This document shows, piece by piece, positions 30,338 through 38,931 of a DNA stretch of 64,000 nt; within the stretch, counting starts at the first letter, position 1, and each line of letters opens with the position of its first letter. The notes beneath the pieces were generated by a model. That model did not search any database. It was not told where the DNA came from and was given only the letters and a program-made list of their open reading frames with translations. Source of the stretch: a virus; IMG/VR virus record IMGVR_UViG_3300021440_000017, positions 1-64,000 of that record; one strand, given 5' to 3'. The translations under genes were made by a program, and so were the position numbers.

Positions 30338-32002
30338 ATGACCCGGAAAGCGATTCTCCAACGGGCTCACGTCTTGAACGCTGCCAGCTTGCAGGCCGCC
30401 GCAGCCATGGCTGTCGTGGCGACGACGGAAGCGCAACCTCCGAAGGCGGAAACCGCAAGTTTCAAGTGCGGTGACTGCTCGACGATCTTCGCTTCCAACG
30501 CCGACACCCAGCCGTTCTGCGTGTCCTGCGGTTCGCAACACGTGAAAGCGGAGGCCAGCGATGGTCTGCCGCCGGAAACCCTCCCCGGGGATTCCGAGCT
30601 TTCGGCTTACGTGTGTGCGTCGTGCGGCATCTACAACGTGCTGGCTTCCGTTCACGTGAAGGAACTGGAAACGCATGCTCACTGTGTCGCTTGCGGCACG
30701 GCGCATGCCTTCAACCTCACGGCAGAAGCCGACGACGATGCCCAGCAGCAGCAAGACGACGAGCAAGGTGCCGACGACGGCGCCGGTGCCCAGCAGCAGC
30801 AAGAAGCGACAACGGTGGACCCGGCAGCAGCGGCAGCAGCCGCCAAGGCCGCGGAAACCAAGCCGGCGTCTCCGGTGGAAGCCGGCGGCGGGCTCGCCAA
30901 CTTCGGCGACAAGAAGGCTCCGCCGATCACCGCCACCGAAGACCTGAACGAACCCATCGACGAGAAGGTGGAACGTGGCCTGGACGGCGGCATCGCCGGC
31001 GAGCAGACCGCTTCGGGACCCGCGTGCGCAGCCGACCAGCAAGGTCAGCAACAGGGCCAACAGCAAGGCCAACAAGCCAGCGACCAGCAACAACAAGACC
31101 CGGGCACGGACGTGGAAACCGTTCCGCTGGCCGACGACGAGTTGCTGCAGGACAACGGCGGACAACAGCAACAAGACCAGGGCCAAGCCGTGGAAATGTC
31201 GCTGCTGGCGGCCGCGCTGCAAGCCGACCCCAAGGCGAAGCTCTCGCTGGTGCACGCCGGCACGCGCATCCTCGCGCTCGTCAACGACCTGCATGTGGCG
31301 ACACTGCAACAGGACGCTGTGGCCGAGTTCGCCGGCGTGTTCGACAAGGCACCGTTCGCGCAGTCGATCCTGCACGCGGCAGCCGACAAGGGCGTGCTCG
31401 CGGCGCTGCACGACTACGGCTTCACCATGAAGAAGCTGGTCATCCCGCTGACGGCATCGGTGAGCGCACTCGTGCGCGCCGGCGTCGCGGAGAAGACGAA
31501 ATCGCTGGAGGCGGTGACCGCTTCGCTGGCGGAAGACCTGAAGCAGTCCCTGTCCATCGCGGCGGTCGGTCTGAACAAGGGCTTCTGGAAGTCGAAGAGC
31601 AACCCGCTGAAGGCAGCGATGGCGCAGACCCTGGCGAATCTCGGCGTCGGCAACCCCAACCGGGTGGTCGCGTCGGTGTTCGCGTCGGCGGGAGACCAGT
31701 ACATCAAGCTGCTGCTCGCCACTGCGCTCGAACTGTCGCAGAAGCCTGTCGAAGTCCGCAACGAAATCGCGACGACCCTCGGGGACATCGCGGTGCAAGC
31801 GGAAGCAGGACCTGACGACGAGGAAGACGAGGACAACGACGGCGATCACGAGTTCCGTGCATCGGCGGCGACGTTCGACGTTCCGGCCACGCCGCTCAAG
31901 GCCCCTGTCACCGCTTCGACGGATCGTTCCCCTGCCAAGGTCACCAGCATTCGCGCGATCCGCGCGAGCGTCGGTGGTCCCCTCTTCACCAAGCGCGCCT
32001 GA
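30338..32002 (+). CDS. Putative head scaffold protein with two zinc ribbons
   Basis: 554 aa from ATG 30338 with AAGGAG upstream. Residues about 41-125 carry two four-cysteine ribbons (FKCGDC...FCVSCGSQH; YVCASCGIY...HCVACGTAH). A long disordered Gln/Asp/Ala-rich region follows (about 130-285), then a helical C-terminal domain (about 290-510) and an acidic stretch before a basic tail. It is the first gene of the virion operon, two genes before the capsid protein, where scaffolds or prohead proteases usually lie. No protease triad is visible, so scaffold or portal-associated core protein is inferred from position and composition. Confidence 0.6.
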   Translation: MTRKAILQRAHVLNAASLQAAAAMAVVATTEAQPPKAETASFKCGDCSTIFASNADTQPFCVSCGSQHVKAEASDGLPPETLPGDSELSAYVCASCGIYNVLASVHVKELETHAHCVACGTAHAFNLTAEADDDAQQQQDDEQGADDGAGAQQQQEATTVDPAAAAAAAKAAETKPASPVEAGGGLANFGDKKAPPITATEDLNEPIDEKVERGLDGGIAGEQTASGPACAADQQGQQQGQQQGQQASDQQQQDPGTDVETVPLADDELLQDNGGQQQQDQGQAVEMSLLAAALQADPKAKLSLVHAGTRILALVNDLHVATLQQDAVAEFAGVFDKAPFAQSILHAAADKGVLAALHDYGFTMKKLVIPLTASVSALVRAGVAEKTKSLEAVTASLAEDLKQSLSIAAVGLNKGFWKSKSNPLKAAMAQTLANLGVGNPNRVVASVFASAGDQYIKLLLATALELSQKPVEVRNEIATTLGDIAVQAEAGPDDEEDEDNDGDHEFRASAATFDVPATPLKAPVTASTDRSPAKVTSIRAIRASVGGPLFTKRA

Positions 32003-32018
32003 GCGCCAAGGAGCAACC

Positions 32019-32714
32019 ATGCTGCTGTTTCCCAACACACGTCACGACGGCTCGTACGAGCGTCCCCTCGCCGCCGGCGTCGTCATCGAAGCCGAAGGCC
32101 AAGCGCTGATCGGCGTGTACACGGCCGGTGTCTTCGGCGTCAAGCCGAGCACCGGCGCCGCGAACGAAGTGTTCGCCGGCGTGAGCCTGAGCCGTCCGAT
32201 CTCGCCGACGCACATGCCCGTGGTCGAACGTCTGACGGTGCCGGCTTCCGGCGTCGTCGCACTGAAGGCCGCCCCCGTGGCCGGCTCGGCGCGCATCGCC
32301 AACGCCGCGTCCAACGCGGTGTTCACGCAAGTCGCGGGCGCCCCGGCAGCCGCGACCGAAGTGAAGGTGGACGCCACCGCATCGCTGACCTTCCAGGCCG
32401 CCATCGCCGGCACCGTGGTCATCGCCACGTACCTGCGTGACCTGACCGTCGCGCAATCCCTGATGGTGCAAGGCAACCAGGACATCGGCGGACCGGCCGG
32501 CGCGTACTTCGGCCAAGTCGGCCTGATCGTGCGCGGCGACGTGTACACCGACCAGTTCGACACCACGGCCGACTGGTCCAACCCCGTCGATCTGCGCCTG
32601 GGTGCGAACGGCAAGTTCACCATCGGCGGAACCGGCACCAAGGTGCCCGGCTACGTGCTCGCCACCCCGGTGGAAGGTGCCGCATTCCTGGGCATCCACA
32701 TCAACGCCGCCTGA
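32019..32714 (+). CDS. Putative head decoration or capsid-associated protein
   Basis: 231 aa from ATG 32019 with AAGGAG upstream. Beta-rich throughout and poor in charged residues, with a repeated-looking Ala/Val pattern (VPASGVVALKAAPVAGSARI; ATASLTFQAAIAGTVVIATY), and a C-terminal GKFTIGGTGTKVPGYVLATP. Its position directly before the capsid gene and its all-beta composition fit a decoration (cement) protein. No sequence family was recognised, so the function is positional inference. Confidence 0.6.
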   Translation: MLLFPNTRHDGSYERPLAAGVVIEAEGQALIGVYTAGVFGVKPSTGAANEVFAGVSLSRPISPTHMPVVERLTVPASGVVALKAAPVAGSARIANAASNAVFTQVAGAPAAATEVKVDATASLTFQAAIAGTVVIATYLRDLTVAQSLMVQGNQDIGGPAGAYFGQVGLIVRGDVYTDQFDTTADWSNPVDLRLGANGKFTIGGTGTKVPGYVLATPVEGAAFLGIHINAA

Positions 32715-32746
32715 TCGTCGGTCACACCCTCCAAGGAGATTTCAAC

Positions 32747-33832
32747 ATGAAGCACAGCATCAAGGGTCTGACATTCAGCACCCCCGTCGTGGCGGCAACC
32801 GCCCTCAACCGTGGTCGCGGCTCCGAACGCTTCGTCGCCAGCAACGGCGATCTGAACGCGAGCAGCAAGAAGGACCTGCTGCAACAAGCGGCGGCGTTCC
32901 TGACGCTCGCGTCGCAGACCGGCGCGGTGCCCGAAGCCGAAGCCGTGTCGGCCGAAGCGCTCGCCAAGGCGCACAAGCAGATGATGACGGCGGCGACGCA
33001 AGACCCCACCGCGCACAAGGAGCTCGGCGAGGTCATGGCCGACGAACTGTACCAGGCAGCCAACCGCGAAGGTTTCGCGCGGCGCTTCCTGGCGAAGCAG
33101 ACGCTCGGCCAGGGCCAGACCCCGCGTGTCCACATGCGCATGAAGAACGTCACGGCGGCCATCAGCACGAGCGCGACGCAGACGCACACGCAACTCGTCC
33201 GCGACAACCTGTACACGCCCCCGGAGTTCTACAACCAGACCCGGCCGTTCGTCGAGATGAAGGACATCGTCACGGCGACCGGCGACGTGCTGGAAGAGAA
33301 GTTCGTCGAAGCGACCGAGGGCATGGGCGTCCAGGAAGACCGCACGTGGCGGAACCTGTGTCTCCAGACCGTCGGCATCGACAACGACCCGGTGACGTTC
33401 TTCGGCTCGATGACCGCCAGCGGCCTGATGAACCTGCGCAACCAGGTGTCGCGCTGGAACCTGCCGGTGGCCTACTGGCTGGTCGCCAACGACATCTGGA
33501 ACGACATCGTGGGCGATTCCAGCTTCCAGCAGGTGATCGACCCGGTGTCCAAGCACGAACTGCTGCTGACGGGCCAACTCGGCGTGATCTACGGCATGAC
33601 CGTGATCTCCGACGCCTACCGTCACCCGCAGCACCGCGTGATCGACCAGGGCGAAATGTGGTGCATCGCCGATGCCGTCAACCACGGCATGATGACGGAT
33701 CGCGGCGGCATCGAGTCGAGCCCGATCGACGTGTCCATCGAAGGCATCCCCGGCCGTGGCTGGCACATGGTGGCGCTGCTGTCCATGGTCGTCGCCAACT
33801 CGCGCTCGGTCGTGCGCGGTCGTCGCGTCTGA
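32747..33832 (+). CDS. Major capsid protein
   Basis: 361 aa from ATG 32747 with AAGGAG upstream. The N-terminal 100 residues are helical (possible delta region, LLQQAAAFLTLASQTGAVPE). From there the sequence follows the pattern of HK97-type capsid proteins of large myoviruses: an E-loop-like arm, a spine helix, and the C-terminal P-domain region with WYLVANDIWNDIVGDS-like text, QVIDPVSKHELLLTGQLGVI, YGMTVISDAYRHPQHRV and a final VSIEGIPGRGWHMVALLSMV. The position between decoration-like protein and neck genes agrees. The HK97 fold is inferred; no cleavage site was assigned. Confidence 0.85.
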   Translation: MKHSIKGLTFSTPVVAATALNRGRGSERFVASNGDLNASSKKDLLQQAAAFLTLASQTGAVPEAEAVSAEALAKAHKQMMTAATQDPTAHKELGEVMADELYQAANREGFARRFLAKQTLGQGQTPRVHMRMKNVTAAISTSATQTHTQLVRDNLYTPPEFYNQTRPFVEMKDIVTATGDVLEEKFVEATEGMGVQEDRTWRNLCLQTVGIDNDPVTFFGSMTASGLMNLRNQVSRWNLPVAYWLVANDIWNDIVGDSSFQQVIDPVSKHELLLTGQLGVIYGMTVISDAYRHPQHRVIDQGEMWCIADAVNHGMMTDRGGIESSPIDVSIEGIPGRGWHMVALLSMVVANSRSVVRGRRV

Positions 33833-33840
33833 TCTCCAGG

Positions 33841-33858
33841 GTGGGGACTAGTCCCCAC
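33841..33858. repeat. Perfect 18-bp palindrome after capsid gene
   Basis: GTGGGGACTAGTCCCCAC is fully self-complementary, giving a 7-bp stem with a CTAG tetraloop. It lies nine bases after the capsid stop and before the next ribosome binding site. There is no T-run, so it may stabilise or process the abundant capsid mRNA rather than end transcription. It could also be an operator. Confidence 0.6.
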
Positions 33859-33884
33859 TCGCTCAACCCTCACAGGAGAAACAG

Positions 33885-34373
33885 ATGAAGACGACGTACT
33901 TCAAGTCGAAGGAAATGGTGATCGCGGCGTGCGCGCTGCTTCGCCAAGGTCAGCACGCCAAGGCCGGCGCCGCGCTGATGAAGGCCAGCCAGATGCCGGA
34001 CTTCGAGGACATGGTCGAGGACATGAACGACCAGCAGCAGCAAGCGCAGCAAGCCGCTGCCGAAGCTGCGGCCGCCGCCAAGAAGGGCGACCCGAAGGAG
34101 AAGCAGGTGTCCGCGCTGGCGTCCATCGTCGAAGGCATGGCCGACGGCGTGAACGACATCGGCATCGACGACCTGCTGGAAGACCTGGACTACGAGCCGG
34201 GCGACGAGCCGCCGGAGCAGGAAGAAGTCGGCGTGGACGCGCCAGGGAACCCCGGTTCCGTGAACGTCGATGTCGATGACGACCGTCCGGAAACGGCATC
34301 GCTGTCGCCGGCGCGTCAGCGGCTGATGCGCGCGCAGGCGAACCTCCAGGTGCTGACGAAGCGCGGCAAGTAA
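33885..34373 (+). CDS. Acidic helical protein after capsid gene
   Basis: 162 aa from ATG 33885 with AGGAG upstream. A helical N-terminus (MVIAACALLRQGQHAKAGAA), a Gln/Ala-rich middle (DQQQQAQQAAAEAAAAAKKG) and a strongly acidic second half (LEDLDYEPGDEPPEQEE), ending basic. It is followed by a strong terminator. Position suggests a head-completion or head-associated protein; no family was recognised. Confidence 0.65.
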   Translation: MKTTYFKSKEMVIAACALLRQGQHAKAGAALMKASQMPDFEDMVEDMNDQQQQAQQAAAEAAAAAKKGDPKEKQVSALASIVEGMADGVNDIGIDDLLEDLDYEPGDEPPEQEEVGVDAPGNPGSVNVDVDDDRPETASLSPARQRLMRAQANLQVLTKRGK

Positions 34374-34406
34374 GCGCCTGCTGCGCCGCTCGTGGCTGCT
34401 TCGAGA

Positions 34407-34440
34407 AGCCCTGTGAGTGTTCTTCGCTCACAGGGCTTTC
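34407..34440 (+). terminator. Strong intrinsic terminator
   Basis: AGCCCTGTGAG (34407-34417) pairs perfectly with CTCACAGGGCT (34427-34437) around a 9-base loop TGTTCTTCG, followed by TTTCTTCGTTT. It closes the head sub-operon after the gene at 33885. The next gene starts 20 bases later, so read-through or a nearby promoter must serve the tail genes. Confidence 0.9.
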
Positions 34441-34458
34441 TTCGTTTACGGAGTGACA

Positions 34459-35172
34459 ATGCGCACCGTTGAACAACAACCCGCCCCTGTAGAAGAAGAG
34501 GTGATCCGCGGCCTCATGAAGATGCTGTCGGAGACGTTTAACGTCGTGGACGGTTCTTCCTTGTTCTACGGCCCCTCAAGCACGAAGATGATCGCAGCGA
34601 ACCAGCAGCGGTTGAAGACCGCTGGCAAGTCTCTGTCGTGGCCGATCATGTTCGTGAAACTCTCAGCAGCGTCCCGGAACCTTCAGGTACCAGGGTACAA
34701 CCAGAAGTCGCTTGCCCGTCATGGCGTGTACGTGACCCGGGACAACGGCGACCGCAGCTACATGCGCAAGCTCCATCCCATGCGAGTGGACATGGAGTTC
34801 GAGATCGCGTACCTCATCGACGATCAACGTAAAGCCCTGAGATTCGTCAGCGACTGGATGACACTCGGCCAGGAGAACCGGCTGAACTTCACCGTGGCGT
34901 ACTACGGTGTGGGCATCGACATCGCCGTGGCCTTGTCTCCGGACATCACGGTGCCGGAGAAAGAGGGCAGCGTGGACGAAGCGTTGAACGTGTACGAGTT
35001 CGGCACGAGTCTCACCGTAGGCGGCTACATGACGGCGCAGCATGTGGACAACGACTCCGAAATCTTCCTCGTGAAATCCGTGAACGTCGGAGTGCAGCCC
35101 GTTGACGACGTAGATGCACTCGGCTCTTCCAAGATTCTGAACGCCGCACTCGCATACAGGAGCACCAGATGA
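34459..35172 (+). CDS. Putative neck or tail-completion protein
   Basis: 237 aa from ATG 34459 with CGGAG upstream. Alpha/beta protein with SWPIMFVKLSAASRNLQVPG, a segment with MRVDMEFEIAYLIDDQRKAL, and FTVAYYGVGIDIAVALSPDI. Placed after the head genes and before the tail sheath, where neck and tail-terminator proteins lie in T4-like phages. The second half (strands around GVGIDIAVAL and EFGTSLTVGGYM) would suit a tail-completion protein. Function is positional inference. Confidence 0.58.
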   Translation: MRTVEQQPAPVEEEVIRGLMKMLSETFNVVDGSSLFYGPSSTKMIAANQQRLKTAGKSLSWPIMFVKLSAASRNLQVPGYNQKSLARHGVYVTRDNGDRSYMRKLHPMRVDMEFEIAYLIDDQRKALRFVSDWMTLGQENRLNFTVAYYGVGIDIAVALSPDITVPEKEGSVDEALNVYEFGTSLTVGGYMTAQHVDNDSEIFLVKSVNVGVQPVDDVDALGSSKILNAALAYRSTR

Positions 35173-35567
35173 ACCTTCCGCCAACCGTCGTGGAGATGCC
35201 ACTGCGGGATTCAGCACGTGTGCTGTACTTCGACCTCAAGGCTTACGAGTCCGGGCGCAAGTTCCACCGCAACGTGCTGGCCGCTCGCAACGCCGTGGCT
35301 CCGGCCGCTAATTTCATCACGGAGCAAACGCTGGTTGTTCCAAGCTCGTCAACCCCGACCGAGGCAACCCACACCTTTCAAGGTACACCGGGTAACGTCG
35401 TCACGGTCATGGCTGCAAGTGCCCCACTCCGAGTACGGGTCACGCGAGACACGGGGGTCTGCGACCTCGGCCTCCAGACTCTGATGATCCTTACATCGCC
35501 GTGCCTGAGCATTACCCTCGTCAACGAGAGTGCGCAACCCGTCGATGTGGAACTGATTCACGCCTAA
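35169..35567 (+). CDS. Structural-region protein, 132 aa
   Basis: ATG 35169 overlaps the stop of the previous gene. Predicted beta-rich with conserved-looking strands (GTPGNVVTVMAASAPLRVRV, SITLVNESAQPVDVELI). Lies among neck genes; the composition suits a small virion protein. No family was recognised. Confidence 0.6.
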   Translation: MNLPPTVVEMPLRDSARVLYFDLKAYESGRKFHRNVLAARNAVAPAANFITEQTLVVPSSSTPTEATHTFQGTPGNVVTVMAASAPLRVRVTRDTGVCDLGLQTLMILTSPCLSITLVNESAQPVDVELIHA

Positions 35568-35584
35568 CCCATAGGAGAACGAAC

Positions 35585-35794
35585 ATGGCTGAAAAGCTAT
35601 TGAACATGGGTCCGGTGTCCGTACCAATCCCCGTCGTGAACGGTGATGGCGCACGGGACACCGTGACTCTCCAACCAGGTGGCCGGCTGACGCTGCCGCT
35701 GGGCTACAAAGTCGATCCGGGGTTCGCAGCCGCCGGTCATCCGAAGGTGTACGTGAACGGCACACCGATGGGCAACGTCAACAAGGGGGCCTGA
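35585..35794 (+). CDS. Small beta-rich protein, 69 aa
   Basis: ATG 35585 with AGGAG upstream. Contains LNMGPVSVPIPVVNGDG, VTLQPGGRLTLPLGYKV and VYVNGTPMGNVNKGA, a pattern of short strands and Gly turns. Directly precedes the sheath gene by one base. Likely a minor virion protein; no family was recognised. Confidence 0.62.
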   Translation: MAEKLLNMGPVSVPIPVVNGDGARDTVTLQPGGRLTLPLGYKVDPGFAAAGHPKVYVNGTPMGNVNKGA

Positions 35795-35795
35795 C

Positions 35796-37751
35796 ATGCC
35801 ACTCACCTACGAAAGCTCCGACGTTTACCTGGAGGAGCGTGACCTCAGTGCCGAAGCGCAACCGGCTCCCACGAGCATCGGCGCACAGGTGTTCGCGTCG
35901 CGGCGTGGTCCGCTGGGCCGCCGCAAGATGACGAGCGTCGAGCGCTTCATCCAGAAGTACGGCAAGCCCGACGCGGCAGTGTCGTTCGGCCACTACACGG
36001 GCATCGCGTTCCTCGACGAGGCCACCGAACTCTGGTGCAATCGCGTGGTAGGTGCCGGCGCGACGTACGGCGGCCTGGTCATGCAGAAGCGGCAGACGCC
36101 GCCGGCTGACGCGACCCCGGTGCTGCGCGGCTTCACCATCGGCAAGCCCGAAGACCTGGACTTCTCCGAGGTCGGCGGCGCAGGCTCGCTGTTCGACAAC
36201 GTGTTCGCGCTCTGGTGCGAAGGTCCGGGTTCGTACTCGCAGAGCCTCCGCGTCCGTGTCGTCAGCAACAACCTGCCTGTCGTCACCGGTGTGCAAGCCG
36301 CCGACTTCTCGACCGTCGGCGTCGCCATCGTGGGTGTTCCGCTGAACGGCAGCATCCAGCCGGGCAACTACGGCTACGTGGTCACCGCGTTCAACTCCGT
36401 GGGCGAGACACTGGCGTCGGCGGTTGCCACCGTGGTGATCGCAAGCACGAACACCAGCGTGTACCTCTCGTGGCAGCCTGTCGAAGGTGCCACCGGGTAC
36501 AAGGTGTACGGGCGCACGAACGGTCTGGACGGCGTGCTCGGCACCACAGGCGGCGGCACGCTGTTCTTCATCGACCGTGGCGTTTCCGCACCGGATGCCG
36601 CGTCCAAGCCTCCGGTGACGCAGGTGTTCACGAACGAGTTCGTGCTCGAAGTCTACGACACCGAAATCTCCGTGGCGAACCCCGTGGAAGCCTTCGCGTG
36701 CTCGCTCGTGGAGCAGGTGGACGGCTTCGGGCGCCAACTGGAAATCGAGCAGTCGGTCAACCCGTTCTCCGACTACATCCAGGTGAAGTCCAACGCCCGA
36801 GTGTTCGCGCCGAACCCGATGCCGGTGCTGTACACGACCGCGAAGATCCCGCTGGCCGCTGGCTCGTCGGGTTCCGCTGTGCTCGCCTCGGACATCAGCG
36901 CCGGCTGGGACGAGTTCCGCGACCCGGAGAAGACGGATGTGCGCATCCTCATCAACGCCGGGTACGCGATTCCGAGCGTGCAGTTGCACATGGACGCGGT
37001 GGCTTCGGCGCGGGCCGACTCCGTGGCCGTGCTGGACGTGCCGAGCACGAAGCAGAAGTCGCAGGCGGCGGTGGACTACCGCAATCTCGACCTGAACCTG
37101 AATTCCAACCGCAGTGCGCTGTACACCCCGGACCTACTGGTCGAGGACGTGTACAACGGCAAGACCCTGTTCGTGCCGCCGTCCGGGCACATCGCCGGGG
37201 TGTTCGCCAAGACCGACCGCGTGGCCTACCCGTGGTTCGCACCCGCCGGTCTGAACCGAGGGCTGCTGCGCGTGCTCTCCGTGCGCTACCAGTACGACCG
37301 TGGTGACCGCGACAGCCTGTGGCGCGCGCAGGTGAACTACGTGCGGAACTTCCAGGGCCTGGGTCGCGCCGTGTGGGAGCAGCGCACGCTCCAATCGCTG
37401 CTGTCCGGCTTCTCGTTCATCAACGTCCGGCGTCTCATGGACTTCCTGGCGCTGACGATCCGGCGGACCATGTACGGCAAGGAGTTCGAGCCGAACGACG
37501 ACATCCTGCGCCGCGAAATCCGCATCATCATCGAGCGCATTCTCGTCGCCGTGCAGCAAGCACGCGGCGTGAACAAGTTCCTGGTGGTGTGCGACAACCG
37601 CAACAACCCGAAGTTCGTGACCGCACAGGGGCAACTGAACGTGGACGTGTTCGTCGAACCGACGCTGCCGGCCGAGAAGATTCGCGTGCGCATGAACCTC
37701 ACTCAGCAGGGCGTGGACTTCACGGAACTGCTGGCAAACACCGGCCTGTAA
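35796..37751 (+). CDS. Contractile tail sheath protein with inserted fibronectin-like domain
   Basis: 651 aa from ATG 35796. N-terminal segment YESSDVYLEERDLSAEAQPA with the Gly-rich GAQVFASRRGPLG, and C-terminal segments WEQRTLQSLLSGFSFINVRR, LRREIRIIIERILVAVQQAR and FVEPTLPAEKIRVRMNLT are typical of phage sheath proteins. Residues about 186-274 are an extra beta-sandwich-like domain with GNYGYVVTAFNSVGETL and YLSWQPVEGATGYKVYGRTN, of fibronectin type III style. The same domain type recurs at the C-terminus of the baseplate wedge at 46058-47776. Sheath subunits contract to drive the tube through the envelope; the insert probably lies on the outside of the sheath. Confidence 0.92.
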   Translation: MPLTYESSDVYLEERDLSAEAQPAPTSIGAQVFASRRGPLGRRKMTSVERFIQKYGKPDAAVSFGHYTGIAFLDEATELWCNRVVGAGATYGGLVMQKRQTPPADATPVLRGFTIGKPEDLDFSEVGGAGSLFDNVFALWCEGPGSYSQSLRVRVVSNNLPVVTGVQAADFSTVGVAIVGVPLNGSIQPGNYGYVVTAFNSVGETLASAVATVVIASTNTSVYLSWQPVEGATGYKVYGRTNGLDGVLGTTGGGTLFFIDRGVSAPDAASKPPVTQVFTNEFVLEVYDTEISVANPVEAFACSLVEQVDGFGRQLEIEQSVNPFSDYIQVKSNARVFAPNPMPVLYTTAKIPLAAGSSGSAVLASDISAGWDEFRDPEKTDVRILINAGYAIPSVQLHMDAVASARADSVAVLDVPSTKQKSQAAVDYRNLDLNLNSNRSALYTPDLLVEDVYNGKTLFVPPSGHIAGVFAKTDRVAYPWFAPAGLNRGLLRVLSVRYQYDRGDRDSLWRAQVNYVRNFQGLGRAVWEQRTLQSLLSGFSFINVRRLMDFLALTIRRTMYGKEFEPNDDILRREIRIIIERILVAVQQARGVNKFLVVCDNRNNPKFVTAQGQLNVDVFVEPTLPAEKIRVRMNLTQQGVDFTELLANTGL

Positions 37752-37764
37752 AGGAGCAACGAAC

Positions 37765-38274
37765 ATGACGCGCACGAGCTTCCGTGACGTGGCGGGTCTG
37801 CCCGACCCGCTGCTCACCTACAACTTCGACCTGTTCTTCGACAGCATCCCCGGTGGTGCAGGTCTGGACAGCCGAGGCATCACCATCCGGTGCATGACCA
37901 CGGCACTGCCAGGCATGCAGATCGACCAGGTGACGGTGCCGCTGCACGGGGTCGAGGTGAACTACGCGGGGCGGCAAATCTACACCAAGCAGTTCACGGC
38001 GACGCTGCACGAGACACGGGACTCCGGCGTCCGTGCGGCGATGCGTGGCTGGATGGAGTTCGCCCGGAACAACCGCAACAACAGCGGCAACTACAAGACG
38101 AACTACGCGCGCACCGCCGAAATGGCGGTGTACGACGACATCCCGAACGAGATCAAGCGCGTGAAGATTTTCGGGTGCTTCCCGCTGAGCTTCGACGACT
38201 TGCAGATGGACGGGAGCACGAGCACGAGCGCGCAGTACAACGTGACGTTCAGCTTCGACTACACCGAGGAGTGA
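37765..38274 (+). CDS. Tail tube protein (gp19-like)
   Basis: 169 aa from ATG 37765 with AAGGAG upstream, 13 bases after the sheath stop. Pattern of T4 gp19-type tube subunits: LPDPLLTYNFDLFFDSIPGG, TTALPGMQIDQVTVPLHGVE, the insert FTATLHETRDSGVRAAMRGW and a C-terminal QYNVTFSFDYTEE. It would stack as hexamers to form the inner tube. Confidence 0.9.
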   Translation: MTRTSFRDVAGLPDPLLTYNFDLFFDSIPGGAGLDSRGITIRCMTTALPGMQIDQVTVPLHGVEVNYAGRQIYTKQFTATLHETRDSGVRAAMRGWMEFARNNRNNSGNYKTNYARTAEMAVYDDIPNEIKRVKIFGCFPLSFDDLQMDGSTSTSAQYNVTFSFDYTEE

Positions 38275-38278
38275 CCCG

Positions 38279-38878
38279 ATGTCGCAACTGCTTGACCAGC
38301 TAGTCAGCAGGGGCATCGCGGATGTGTCTTCGTCGCTGGGGAAATCAGCGCCGGCAGCAGCAAGAGGCGGAGCGGGTGGTGCGAATACACGTAGCTGGCG
38401 AACCGCTGCGCTGTCTCGTGCCGACCCGCTTCTGCAATTCGACTGGGACATCCACATCCAGGTCGGAGGGCTGACGCACCGGCCGGAGTTCGTCGAGAAC
38501 ATCGTGGTGCCCGGAACCACGGTGGAAGCGGAGCCGATCTACCGGGCAGGTTCTCGCGTGTACATCGCAACGGTGCACAACGTGGGGGCCGTGAGCATGC
38601 GGCTCTACGAAGACATCCAGATGTCGTCCACGAAGTTCCTGCGCTCGTGGTTCGGACTGATCGTGAAACCCAATGGCGACCACGGGCTACCCGTGGAGTA
38701 CAAGGGAGTCATCGAAGTGTACCCGACTGATGCACGGGGTACGCGAGTCGCCAAGATCAAGTGCATCAATGTGTTCCCCACGCAGAACCCACCTCTGACC
38801 TTCGGGTCCGAGAACGAGCGGCAGTCACTCGACGTGGAGTTCTCCTGTGACGTGGTGGAGTACGAGTTCTACAAGTGA
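38279..38878 (+). CDS. Second tube-like protein, likely tube-baseplate junction
   Basis: 199 aa from ATG 38279. After a polar N-terminus it follows the same tube pattern as the preceding gene: LLQFDWDIHIQVGGLTHRPE, VENIVVPGTTVEAEPIYRAG, the loop with LYEDIQMSSTKFLRSWFGLI, and a C-terminus ending LDVEFSCDVVEYEFYK. Phages of this type carry paralogous tube proteins that cap the baseplate (gp48/gp54-like). Junction or initiator role is inferred from similarity and gene order. Confidence 0.68.
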   Translation: MSQLLDQLVSRGIADVSSSLGKSAPAAARGGAGGANTRSWRTAALSRADPLLQFDWDIHIQVGGLTHRPEFVENIVVPGTTVEAEPIYRAGSRVYIATVHNVGAVSMRLYEDIQMSSTKFLRSWFGLIVKPNGDHGLPVEYKGVIEVYPTDARGTRVAKIKCINVFPTQNPPLTFGSENERQSLDVEFSCDVVEYEFYK

Positions 38879-38931
38879 CGGCGGTTCGCCGCTGACCCTA
38901 GAGGTACATCATCAACGCGAGAGGTACGTGC

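Noticed and set aside
30332-32038. Long minus-strand frame (568 aa) opposite the scaffold-like gene
   Set aside because: It mirrors a GC-rich, Gln-rich gene; Leu/Arg low-complexity composition and no start signal.
35778-36989. Minus-strand frame (403 aa) opposite the sheath gene
   Set aside because: Arg/His/Val-rich antisense shadow without a ribosome site; the sheath gene is certain.
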